A stretch of 64,000 bases of DNA. Source: Candidatus Pacearchaeota archaeon (GTDB lineage: Archaea; Nanobdellota; Nanobdellia; UBA10117; JAFCGI01). How positions within the stretch are numbered: position 1 is the first letter of the stretch; each line of letters begins with the position of its first letter. Where the stretch lies: positions 65,423-129,422 of the forward strand of contig JAFCGI010000001.1 of NCBI GenBank assembly GCA_017608235.1. Reading direction: 5' to 3'. Under the pieces are notes generated by a model. The model was not told the DNA's origin, made no database searches, and saw only the letters and a list, made by a program, of their open reading frames with translations. Below are positions 16,721-25,058 of the stretch, piece by piece. The position numbers were made by a program, and so were the translations under genes.

Positions 16721-18580
16721 TTAATCTGTTTTGATTTTATATAATTTTGCTATTTTTTGATTATCTTCTTTATAATTCCATATTTCTTCTAAATATGCAT
16801 TTAGATTTGGGTTCCAAGGACTAGTAAAATTATGATAATTTTCTGGAGAAATATATAGTAATTTTTTCTTTTTCATATGTTCACTATTTCTATTTGCAGG
16901 ATCATAAGAACCATAATAATTAATATATTTTATATTGTATTTTTCTAAAAGCTTTTGGTTTTCTATAGTATCATCTATAACTAATGGATCAAATAAATTT
17001 ATAATATTTCCTTTTTCATCAAATTGATATTCACTATTTATCCAATAATTATCCCAGTAAAGAAATTTTATATTATTTTTTTTAATTAATTCTAGACTTT
17101 TTTGTGTATTATTCCCATAAAGGATAATTGCTACTTCTTCTTGAAGAGTTAGATGATCTAAAAAAGGACTTTGATGAGTAGGTCTAAATGCTATTGTTTT
17201 TCTTCCGGATAGTGCAAAAACGCTAAAACTTAATTCATTAGTTGATAATATAATATCTGTGGTATTTGTATTTTTTTGTAAATAATTTGTTAGTTCTTTA
17301 TAATGAGTAGGTAATTCGCTTTTTCCTACTCTAATCCATTGATTTTCTAATGCTCCATTTATTCCAGATATAATAATTCCTATTACTAGAATTATTAGTC
17401 CTATATTTGAAACTATTTTAAATATTTTAGATTTGTTTGATAATAGTATTAATAATTTATCGAATAAAAAGAACGCACAAAGAAGTATTAATGGACTTAA
17501 TAATACCATATTCATATAATGTGGTTGAAAAAGCATGTTAAAGAGAGCTAATGTTACAAAATAATGAAGGAAAATTAAGGTGTTAAGTATTAAGAATAAT
17601 TTTAAGAATTTTAGCTTTGAATAACTTGAAATTTGAGTATTAAAAATTTGAGTATCAATGCTATTAGATTTTTTAATTCTGATTATTATTAAACTGAAAA
17701 ATCCAATACAAATTATTAAAGATATGATACTGCTTTTGAAATTGTTAAAATTGAAAAATATGTTTTTTATTGTATCTGTAAGAAAAACAAATTTGTATGA
17801 TGCAATATTTAGATATTTATAACTCATATCATAAGTTTGAGCTTTATATATTGTTAGTGGTTTGAACCAATATAATAAGCTAATTGGAACTGTAATTAAT
17901 AAAAATATACTAGTTTTTTTAATAAGTTCTAAATATATTTGTAAGTCTCTAATTTTGAATTTTTGAGTTTTCTTAATTAGAATGTAGCTAAGGAGAAATA
18001 TAGTATTAAAAAAAGCCATAATAGCTAATGTCCCATGAGCAGTCATAATTATTCCAGTAATTATAGCAAGTTGTATTATATTTTTGTAATTAAATTTAGT
18101 GAATAATTTAAACATAGAATAAATAAATAGAGGTGTTAAGACAGCTATGGTAAAACTAGTATGTTTCATAATTGGAAAAAAAGAAATGCTTATACTAAGA
18201 GCTAATAATATTAATAATTTATTCTTTAAAAATTGATTATACAACAAGTAGTAAGAAAATAGACTTAATAAAGCCAGTATTAATGAAAAAAAAATTATAG
18301 ATTTAATGTGTGTTAATCCAAATATAATTCCGAATAAGGAAGTTATCCATGCATAAAATGGTAGATATAATGATGGGATATTTTCATTATTACATCCAGA
18401 AAAGATATTATGACTATATTGATAGTCTGCTACGCAACCAGCACTCATATAAATATCTCCACCATATATAGGAGAAGGTAGTTGCTTCATAACGAATATA
18501 TTAGATATGAAGAAAAAAACCAATATTATTATAAGTGGAAGTAATAATATAATTACATTTATTTTGTTATGTTCGTTCAA
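16721..18580 (-). CDS. GT-C-like polytopic membrane protein with C-terminal soluble domain (paralogue 1)
   Basis: 619 residues. About ten to twelve membrane segments occupy residues 10-420; a soluble domain follows. The first external loop has SPIYGGD, in the position where GT-C enzymes (STT3, PMT) carry an acidic metal-binding motif. The C-terminal domain has SELPTHY, ALSGRK, ILYGNNT, FLYWDNYWINSEY, FDPL and PWNPNLNAYL. Nearly all are shared with the protein at 25051-26892. Translation starts at a TTG that overlaps the upstream stop as TTGA; this start aligns in length with the paralogue's ATG. Likely a membrane glycosyltransferase using a dolichol-phosphate sugar, or an STT3-like oligosaccharide enzyme. 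Exact function is not established. Confidence 0.6.
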   Translation of the reverse strand: MNEHNKINVIILLLPLIIILVFFFISNIFVMKQLPSPIYGGDIYMSAGCVADYQYSHNIFSGCNNENIPSLYLPFYAWITSLFGIIFGLTHIKSIIFFSLILALLSLFSYYLLYNQFLKNKLLILLALSISISFFPIMKHTSFTIAVLTPLFIYSMFKLFTKFNYKNIIQLAIITGIIMTAHGTLAIMAFFNTIFLLSYILIKKTQKFKIRDLQIYLELIKKTSIFLLITVPISLLYWFKPLTIYKAQTYDMSYKYLNIASYKFVFLTDTIKNIFFNFNNFKSSIISLIICIGFFSLIIIRIKKSNSIDTQIFNTQISSYSKLKFLKLFLILNTLIFLHYFVTLALFNMLFQPHYMNMVLLSPLILLCAFFLFDKLLILLSNKSKIFKIVSNIGLIILVIGIIISGINGALENQWIRVGKSELPTHYKELTNYLQKNTNTTDIILSTNELSFSVFALSGRKTIAFRPTHQSPFLDHLTLQEEVAIILYGNNTQKSLELIKKNNIKFLYWDNYWINSEYQFDEKGNIINLFDPLVIDDTIENQKLLEKYNIKYINYYGSYDPANRNSEHMKKKKLLYISPENYHNFTSPWNPNLNAYLEEIWNYKEDNQKIAKLYKIKTD

Positions 18581-19878
18581 ATATTTTTTTTATTCTTAAT
18601 AAAAAATAAAAATCTATATCTAGATTTTAAAGCTAATAAAGTATATTTAATTAATTTAGTTAATCTAAAATAAAAATGTTTCTCCATCATAATTTTTATT
18701 TCATAAGGTGATTTTTTCTTAATATCTATCATACCTAAACTACTAGAACAATCTAAATTTTCTATTTCTTTTATTTTTTTCTCTTGTCTGAATATAGACC
18801 CTAGTCTTGGAACTAAAACATTTATTGATAAGTAGTCAGGATCTAATTTAAAAATTAATTTAATAGTTTTTTGAATATTATTATAAGTTTCTGAAGGAAA
18901 GCCAAGGATAAAACTATTAAGAGTTTCAATTTTCAATTTTTTTGTTAATCTCATTGTTTTAATAGCATTTTCTATTTTAAATCCCTTATGCATTAAATCT
19001 AGAGTTTTTTTATTTCCAGATTCAATTCCATAGAATACCAGATAGCATCCTGCTTTTTTCATTAATTTTAAAATTTTTTGATTAACAGTATCGACTCTTG
19101 GCTCACAACTAAATTTAATGTTTATTTTTTTGTTTATTAAGAAATTTAAAATTTTTTCTGTATTTGGTAATGAAAATGTAAAATCTCTAAAGTAAAATTC
19201 TTTTATATTTGTTTTTTTAATATATTCTATATCTTTAAATACTTCATCTAAATCTCTATATTTAAATCCTAATTTATTTGAATTACAGAATTTACATCCA
19301 AAAGCACATCCATAATTAGTTAATAAACAAGTTATAGGATATAATGAATAAGGCATATGATATTTATATTTAATAAATAGCTTATGTTGAGGTATTCCAA
19401 TTGAAAAAGTTTTATTTTTTCCAAAACCTATTATTTTCTTTTTATTTTCTTTTTCTATTATCTGTTTAATTTCTTTTTTTTGAGTAAAATCTTGAATGAT
19501 ATAATCTATTTCTTTTATATTAGCAAGTCTTTTTGGTATAAATGAAGCAATATCTCCAGATACACTGATTTTAGTGTTAATTTCTTTTTTAATTTCTTTT
19601 ATAATTGAAATATCTTCTTTTTCAGAAATTGATGAAATTAGCATGAAAATAAAATCTGGATTAATTTTTTTAATTTTTTTAATTGTAGCAGATATATTTA
19701 ATTTTTCTTTTATTGCATCAATATAATAAGTTTTATTTCCTCTTATTATTCCGCTTATAGCTAATAAATCAATTGGGGGCCAGGAATAGTCTCCTTTACA
19801 AGAATGAGGACATGAATAATCTCTTAATAAATTATTATTTTTTTGTGGAGGATTTAGTAATAATATTTTAGTTTGCAT
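18577..19878 (-). CDS. B12-binding-domain radical SAM protein
   Basis: 433 residues. An N-terminal Rossmann-like B12-binding domain (LLLNPPQKNN, WPPIDLLAISGI, IKKINPDFIFMLISSISE) is followed by a radical SAM barrel. The cluster motif is CAFGCKFC (C-x3-C-x2-C) near residue 195, followed by FYGIESGNKKTLDLM and FILGFPSET. Proteins of this architecture (BchE/HpnJ-like) carry out radical methylations, cyclisations or C-C chemistry on lipids and sugars. It is coupled by a 4-base overlap to the GT-C-like gene, suggesting a modification of the lipid carrier or glycan. The DGHGH cobalamin-ligand motif is not evident, so cobalamin use is uncertain. Confidence 0.75.
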   Translation of the reverse strand: MQTKILLLNPPQKNNNLLRDYSCPHSCKGDYSWPPIDLLAISGIIRGNKTYYIDAIKEKLNISATIKKIKKINPDFIFMLISSISEKEDISIIKEIKKEINTKISVSGDIASFIPKRLANIKEIDYIIQDFTQKKEIKQIIEKENKKKIIGFGKNKTFSIGIPQHKLFIKYKYHMPYSLYPITCLLTNYGCAFGCKFCNSNKLGFKYRDLDEVFKDIEYIKKTNIKEFYFRDFTFSLPNTEKILNFLINKKINIKFSCEPRVDTVNQKILKLMKKAGCYLVFYGIESGNKKTLDLMHKGFKIENAIKTMRLTKKLKIETLNSFILGFPSETYNNIQKTIKLIFKLDPDYLSINVLVPRLGSIFRQEKKIKEIENLDCSSSLGMIDIKKKSPYEIKIMMEKHFYFRLTKLIKYTLLALKSRYRFLFFIKNKKNI

Positions 19879-19949
19879 TCTTTATATTTTTCATATAGTT
19901 AAAGCTATTAAAAGTATTATTAAATTGTATTATATGTAATTAATAGTAG

Positions 19950-19985
19950 AAAATATTAAAAGATTAATCAATCAATCACATATAG
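19950..19985 (+). promoter_or_regulatory. TATA promoter of the GT2 gene at 19986
   Basis: GAAAATATTAAAAG lies about 29 bases before the ATG. An A-rich TFB-recognition stretch directly precedes the TATTAAAA box. With transcription starting about 26 bases downstream of the box, the mRNA would be almost leaderless. A similar TATTAAAG element precedes the broken GT2 gene at 24401. Confidence 0.4.
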
Positions 19986-20663
19986 ATGAAAATAAGTTTT
20001 ATTATACCTTCACTTAATGAAGAGAAAGCAATTGGAAAAGTAATTGATGAGATTAAATCTCTTAATTTTAAATCATCAAGTTATGAAATATTAATAATTG
20101 ATGGTAATAGTGTGGATAATACTAGACAAATTGCAAAATCTAAAGGAGCCAAGGTTATTATTGAAGCTAGAAAAGGTTATGGTAGAGCATATAAGACTGG
20201 TTTTAAAGAAGCTAAAGGAGATATAATAATTACAGGTGATGCAGATTGTACATATCCTTTTAAAGATTCTAAAAAATTTATAATGCTGTTAAATAAAAAT
20301 AATTTGGAATTTATTACCACAAATAGGTTTTTCTATATGGATAAAAAAGCTATGTCATTATCACATAAATTTGGTAATTTTATTTTAACTTTTGTTTTAA
20401 GAGCACTTTTTTTCTTGAATATTAAGGATTCTCAAAGTGGAATGTGGATTTTTAAAAAGGAAATATTAAATGATTTAAATTTAACATCAGATGGCATGCC
20501 TTTAAGTGAAGAAATTAAAATTGAAGCTTTTTCTAAAGTAGTATCTAAAGAAATACCAATAATATATAGAGCTAGGGAAGGAGATGTAAAGTTAAATACG
20601 CTGAGAGATGGTGCCTTAAATTTATTTTTTTTATTTAAGAAACGATTTTTATTAAGAAAATAA
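19986..20663 (+). CDS. GT2 glycosyltransferase, dolichol-phosphate mannosyltransferase-like
   Basis: 225 residues, the length of soluble DPM1-type catalytic domains without a membrane anchor. IIPSLNEEKAIGKVIDEI begins the GT-A fold, LIIDGNSVDNT follows, and the metal-binding D-x-D is ITGDADCTYP near residue 83. SQSGMWIFKKEIL and PLSEEIKIEAFSK match the acceptor region. It should load a sugar from GDP- or UDP-sugar onto dolichol phosphate for use by GT-C enzymes on the outer face. It is divergent from the radical SAM gene and convergent with the DUF2304 gene, three bases away. Confidence 0.85.
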   Translation: MKISFIIPSLNEEKAIGKVIDEIKSLNFKSSSYEILIIDGNSVDNTRQIAKSKGAKVIIEARKGYGRAYKTGFKEAKGDIIITGDADCTYPFKDSKKFIMLLNKNNLEFITTNRFFYMDKKAMSLSHKFGNFILTFVLRALFFLNIKDSQSGMWIFKKEILNDLNLTSDGMPLSEEIKIEAFSKVVSKEIPIIYRAREGDVKLNTLRDGALNLFFLFKKRFLLRK

Positions 20664-20666
20664 TTA

Positions 20667-20999
20667 TTATTTTTCCTTATTTTTTAATATTGCTATATTT
20701 CGTACTATTTTTGTTATATCTTGGTTAGTTTTTTCTACTTTGACATATGTTTGAAAGATTAAATAAAATAATATTACAATACTACAATATACTATTAGAT
20801 CTGTAGCTCTAGTAACGCCAGCAATATTTGCAGCAGCAGTTATTGGTCCAGTAAATATGGATATTGTGATTACAGATATCCAAAAAAGAGCCCATGTTAA
20901 AAATTCATTTTTTTTAATTTCTTTTTTTTTAAATTTTAAAAGTACTGAACTATATGCGAATGATGCAAATATTATTAAAAATAATTGTATGATTTCCAT
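20667..20999 (-). CDS. DUF2304 membrane protein
   Basis: 110 residues with three hydrophobic segments (residues 4-20, 33-52 and 68-90) and a charged C-terminal tail, typical of DUF2304. Family members lie next to GT2 glycosyltransferases, often as a partner or membrane anchor, and that is the arrangement here. Its ATG overlaps the GT2 stop by one base (TAATG). The family has no settled biochemical function. A role in tethering or assisting the DPM1-like enzyme during sugar-lipid synthesis is inferred from linkage only. Confidence 0.72.
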   Translation of the reverse strand: MEIIQLFLIIFASFAYSSVLLKFKKKEIKKNEFLTWALFWISVITISIFTGPITAAANIAGVTRATDLIVYCSIVILFYLIFQTYVKVEKTNQDITKIVRNIAILKNKEK

Positions 21000-21682
21000 T
21001 ATGAAATTATTCCTCTGATTATCATTTTAAATAAGATACGAAATGCATTTAAAGTGCTCTGTCCATGTTGTTTTGAATATTTAGTATATTCTATAGTTAC
21101 TGGAATTTCTTTATATTTTAATTTATGTTTTGTAATTTCAGATATTATTTCAGATGCATGTTCCATTCCATCAGATTTGATATTTATTTTTTCAGCAGCA
21201 TATTTTGAAATTGCTCTAAGACCATTATGGGAATCAGTTAGTTTTATCTTATTTGTTTTACTTAAAAGAAATGCTCCTGCTTTTAGAAATATTTTACGGA
21301 TTAAAGGGGTATTTGACTTTTTGTTTTTAAATCTTGTACCTAAACTAATTTCTACTTCTTTTTTAATTATTGGTGTTACTAATAATTTTATATCAGATGC
21401 TTTATGTTGACCATCAGCATCGAAAGTTACTATTATATCTGCACCTTTTTTTAATGCAAACTTTATACCTGTTTGTAATGCTGCACCTTGACCTCTGTTA
21501 ATTATATGTTTTAAAGTAAATACTTTTCTTTTTTTAGCTAAATCATATGTATTGTCTGATGAACCATCATCTACTACTATTATGTTTTTATAATTATGTT
21601 TTTGTAAGTCTGATATTACTTTTTTTATTTTTTTAGATTCATTATATGCAGCTATTACTATGAATATTTTATTTTTTTCCAT
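20999..21682 (-). CDS. GT2 glycosyltransferase, DPM1/DPG-synthase-like
   Basis: 227 residues. IVIAAYNESKKIKKVI, IIVVDDGSSDNT, NRGQGAALQTGIKFAL and the D-x-D in VTFDADGQH define a GT2 enzyme of the polyprenyl-phosphate sugar synthase group. DSHNGLRAISKYAAEKI and IPVTIEYTKYSKQHGQS match the C-terminal part of archaeal AglD/DPM-like enzymes. It lies 15 bases after aglB on the same strand and is followed by the DUF2304 gene, so aglB, this gene and DUF2304 probably form one transcript supplying and using lipid-linked sugar. Confidence 0.85.
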   Translation of the reverse strand: MEKNKIFIVIAAYNESKKIKKVISDLQKHNYKNIIVVDDGSSDNTYDLAKKRKVFTLKHIINRGQGAALQTGIKFALKKGADIIVTFDADGQHKASDIKLLVTPIIKKEVEISLGTRFKNKKSNTPLIRKIFLKAGAFLLSKTNKIKLTDSHNGLRAISKYAAEKINIKSDGMEHASEIISEITKHKLKYKEIPVTIEYTKYSKQHGQSTLNAFRILFKMIIRGIIS

Positions 21683-21696
21683 TTTTTAATAAAAAA

Positions 21697-24300
21697 TTAA
21701 ATTATATAATTTTCTTCAAATTCTTTTGATGTAGAAGCCAAAAAGATTGGATCTTCTCTTATATCTTCTGGATAATTTAATTTCCAAATCCTTATTGGAC
21801 CTATTAAATTACCATTATATATTGCAAGAGGTAGCTTATCATTATATACCTCTTCAAATTCTGAATAAGTATTATTTAATATGTAAAGTCGTGTGAATAA
21901 AGTATCTTTAGTTTTTTCAGATAGGTAAAATATTGTACCTTCATTATTTATTGTATTTTGATTTGATATTAAAGGTGCTAATTTGATACACCCTCCAATA
22001 TTACTTGTTATATTAAATTCTTGTTTTTTGTTTTTTTCATATATACAAGAAATTGGTTCTTCTATTTGTTTTTTATTATAATATATTACTGCAATAGGAG
22101 GTTCTGCTATTTTGTTATTTTTATCTCTAGTTAGTATAAATCCTGCAATTGCTGCCTGTTTTTCTGGAATTATAGCTTTATTGATGGTTATGTCTTTGTC
22201 AAGCATCCATCCACCAGTATAGATTTGCTTTGTTCCATTTCTTACTTCTTTTTCTTCATTTAATGTAAATATTCCTATGGTAGATTCTCTATCAGAGTTT
22301 TTGTCTGACCCTAGATAAGAGAATGCATGATATTTTCCTATTTCCTCTTTTGAAAATAGTAAATAAGATGTATTATGGCTTTTGAAGTAAGTAAGTGCAT
22401 TATTGTTATTTATAGCAGTCATTCCATATCTTGCTAATGTATAAATCATATAATCTCCACCAGGTTTTCCACCATCTTGTATAGATGCTCTTTCTCCTAC
22501 TGCTTGGGTCCAGTATCCATAATCCCACCAATGTGCAATTATTGAATCTTCTGGAGTGTTAGTTCTGATAAATGTCATTGAGTTATCCCATTGACCTGGT
22601 AATCCTGAACCACTATAGCTTGCCTGAACAGTACTAGCTTGTCCTATAGTAAAAATTAAGAAAAGAGCTATAATATAGGGAATAGTTGCAGTAATTTTTA
22701 TTTCGCTTTTATATAATGAATTAGCTATAAAATAAATAGTAAATCCAGTAGTTAAGCAAATAAATGGTGCTGCTACAAATGGAAACCTTGCTGCACTTCT
22801 TGCTAAATATGCAGATATGAGTATTGCTATTAAAGGTAGCAAGTATATTGCTTTTTCTTTATTTATTTGTTTTCTTATTCCAATATATGAAATTAATATT
22901 ATTGCTACTGAAATTAATTGTATTTCTTTTGATATATTTGTGAATATAGCTATTGTAGCTAATATAGAAATTATGGAGTTAGTAATTAGCATATATTTTT
23001 TATTTTCTATTAAGAGATAGTTTAGTATTATTATGCTTAATAAAGCTAAGATAAGAATCCAAGAGAATTCACCCCAAATATTTCTACTACCTCCAATAAT
23101 TTCGGCAGTTGTAAAAGATACTTTTGATGATCCTGCAGGATTTAAAAAAGAAGTTAATAAATTTTTATAATTTTTAAATATTAAGGGAAATCCAATAAAT
23201 ATAGCTATTGGTATAGCAAATAAAGGGTTCTGTATTTTATCAAATTTTGAAATATTAGTTTTGTTTGATAAATAGATAAGCAATGTATTAATTATGATTA
23301 AAAATATAGAAAATATAGGTAATATTACTGCAAGATTTGCTAAAGAGAATTTGTAAATAATTATTAATGGAAGATATCCTAACGTCCAGGCTAAGATACC
23401 AAAAAAATATTTTTTATTTGTATTTTCTAATAGAAAATCTATAATTATAAATATAGATATGATAATTATTAATATTAAGAATCCACTCCATAGTAAACCT
23501 GCAAATGCAGCAATTATTCCTGAAAGAAATCCAAATGTTATTTTGTTTTTAAGATTCAATTCTTTTCTAAATTTGACAAAAAACCAAAGTGAAGCAAATA
23601 TAAATAACATACAAATTGCTTCGTGATCAGCAAAGCCAGCCATGTTTCTGTAAAGATATGCTGGAACTACTGCTAGAAATGCTGTAGAAATTATGGCTGA
23701 TTTTTCATTGAATATTTCCTTTACTAATAAGAAGAAAAATATTAAGCCTATTGTGGATATAATTGGAGGATAAATAATATGTGCAAATATTCTTTCTGTA
23801 TTAGGTGAAATTAGGTGAACAAATTTATACCAATATGCTAAAAAATAAGGAAATAAATCATGATTTCCAAGATAGCTAACGCCTATAGGTGCATTTCTAA
23901 ATATATCTAGACTTGGAAGGTTGCCCTGTTCCAAAATAAATCCAGATAATCTATAAAAATGATATGGATCTAATCCTAAAAGATATTTTCCTTGTAAGTT
24001 TTCTAAGTTTCGCGTTCTTATGAATAGATTAAGTAATAAAATTGGAATTAATAATAAATAATATATAAAATTGTTTTTGAAGATTGTTTTGATATTTTCT
24101 ATCTTTTTAAAATCTATTTCAAAATCATCTAATTCTTTATTTTGAGAATCTATAGGTTTTTTAATTTCTTCAGTTTCTTTTTTTTCTATTTTTGGTTCTG
24201 TTTTTGGTTCTGTTTTTGATCCTAAGGAGGATGTTTTTTTCTTTATAGAAATAGGATTTATTTCATTTAGTGTGTTTTTTAGTTTATCCTTGAAACTCAT
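21697..24300 (-). CDS. aglB: Archaeal oligosaccharyltransferase AglB/STT3
   Basis: 867 residues. About 70 charged cytosolic residues (including KTEPKTEPKIEKKE) precede roughly 13 membrane segments (residues 78-560) and a soluble catalytic domain. Visible landmarks are the first-loop acidic motif GLDPYHFYR (Asp111), the second acidic motif GFADHEA near 225, a conserved Arg in ARFPFVAAP near 505, and the signature WWDYGYW at 591-597. The enzyme transfers lipid-linked oligosaccharide to Asn in N-X-S/T on the extracytoplasmic face. The N-terminal charged extension is unusual for AglB. Its promoter shares a near-identical 26-base element with the methyltransferase gene at 26939. Confidence 0.95.
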   Translation of the reverse strand: MSFKDKLKNTLNEINPISIKKKTSSLGSKTEPKTEPKIEKKETEEIKKPIDSQNKELDDFEIDFKKIENIKTIFKNNFIYYLLLIPILLLNLFIRTRNLENLQGKYLLGLDPYHFYRLSGFILEQGNLPSLDIFRNAPIGVSYLGNHDLFPYFLAYWYKFVHLISPNTERIFAHIIYPPIISTIGLIFFFLLVKEIFNEKSAIISTAFLAVVPAYLYRNMAGFADHEAICMLFIFASLWFFVKFRKELNLKNKITFGFLSGIIAAFAGLLWSGFLILIIIISIFIIIDFLLENTNKKYFFGILAWTLGYLPLIIIYKFSLANLAVILPIFSIFLIIINTLLIYLSNKTNISKFDKIQNPLFAIPIAIFIGFPLIFKNYKNLLTSFLNPAGSSKVSFTTAEIIGGSRNIWGEFSWILILALLSIIILNYLLIENKKYMLITNSIISILATIAIFTNISKEIQLISVAIILISYIGIRKQINKEKAIYLLPLIAILISAYLARSAARFPFVAAPFICLTTGFTIYFIANSLYKSEIKITATIPYIIALFLIFTIGQASTVQASYSGSGLPGQWDNSMTFIRTNTPEDSIIAHWWDYGYWTQAVGERASIQDGGKPGGDYMIYTLARYGMTAINNNNALTYFKSHNTSYLLFSKEEIGKYHAFSYLGSDKNSDRESTIGIFTLNEEKEVRNGTKQIYTGGWMLDKDITINKAIIPEKQAAIAGFILTRDKNNKIAEPPIAVIYYNKKQIEEPISCIYEKNKKQEFNITSNIGGCIKLAPLISNQNTINNEGTIFYLSEKTKDTLFTRLYILNNTYSEFEEVYNDKLPLAIYNGNLIGPIRIWKLNYPEDIREDPIFLASTSKEFEENYII

Positions 24301-24306
24301 ACTATT

Positions 24307-24332
24307 TTGGAATAAGAATAAGATATTAAAAG
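24307..24332 (-). promoter_or_regulatory. aglB promoter, conserved element copy A
   Basis: Read on the minus strand, a CTTTTAATATC TATA-type box and a CTTATTCTTATTCCAA spacer end six bases before the aglB ATG. The box lies about 26 bases from the ATG, so the message should be close to leaderless. The same 26 positions recur with one mismatch at 27544-27569 upstream of another gene. Confidence 0.55.
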
Positions 24333-24400
24333 CTTATTAAAGTCCAATAAATGATAAGATTATGAAAAAGTATTAAAGGTTTTCTAATTAGATTTATTAT

Positions 24401-25058
24401 ATGGGCGTTGTATTTATTATACCTACATTAAATGAGGAAAAAGGAATAGCAGAAGTAATAAATCAATGTAAGTCTTTAATGGTAAAAAATTCTTCAATTT
24501 TGGTAGTAGATGGTAATTCTAAAGATAGAACTGTTAATATAGCTAAAAATAATGGTGTCAGAATTTTGATTCAAAAGGGAAAAGGAAAAGGTAATGGTTT
24601 GCGACAAGCAGTTGATATTCTTAAAAATGAAGATATAGTTGTCATGGTTGATGTAGATAATACTTATTCATTGAATAGAGTTAAGGAAATGATATCTTTA
24701 GTTAGGGGATGATTGTCTTGTACAAGGCAATAGGATTTTTGATAAGTCATCAATGACGTTGTTGAATTAGTTTGGGAATATTTTTTTTGATATGTTAGTA
24801 GTATTATTATATAGAAAGCGCGTTTGTGATTTATTAACTGGATTAAGGGTATTTAAAGTAAAAACTTTCAAGTTTTTGAATCTTAAGTCTAAGGGATTTG
24901 ATATTGAGACAGAAATGACATTAAAAGCTATAAAAAAAGGGATAAAAATAATAGAAATTCCTTGTAAATATAAAGAAAGACTTGGAGAAACAAAATTAAA
25001 TCCTTTGAAAGATGGGTTTCTTATACTCATAAGAATATTTAGTATGTGTATTAGTTAA
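24401..25058 (+). pseudogene. Broken DPM1-like GT2 glycosyltransferase
   Basis: The N-terminal part, 24401-24709, is a normal GT2 start: FIIPTLNEEKGIAEVI, LVVDGNSKDRT, and the metal site MVDVDNTYS. The frame then shifts in a GGGG run at 24705-24708. The continuing frame reads DDCLVQGNRIFDKSSMTLLN, meets an in-frame TAG at 24768-24770, and resumes FGNIFFDMLVVLLY to the end at 25058. All parts align to one polyprenyl-phosphate glycosyltransferase of about 218 residues, so this is one gene with a frameshift and a nonsense codon. The 3' end overlaps the convergent GT-C gene by eight bases. The intact paralogue at 19986 may have made it redundant. Confidence 0.85.

Noticed and set aside
24768-24770. 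TAG read through as an amino acid in the GT2 gene
   Set aside because: There is also a frameshift upstream, and TAG is used as an ordinary stop elsewhere in the window (for example at 1163-1165).
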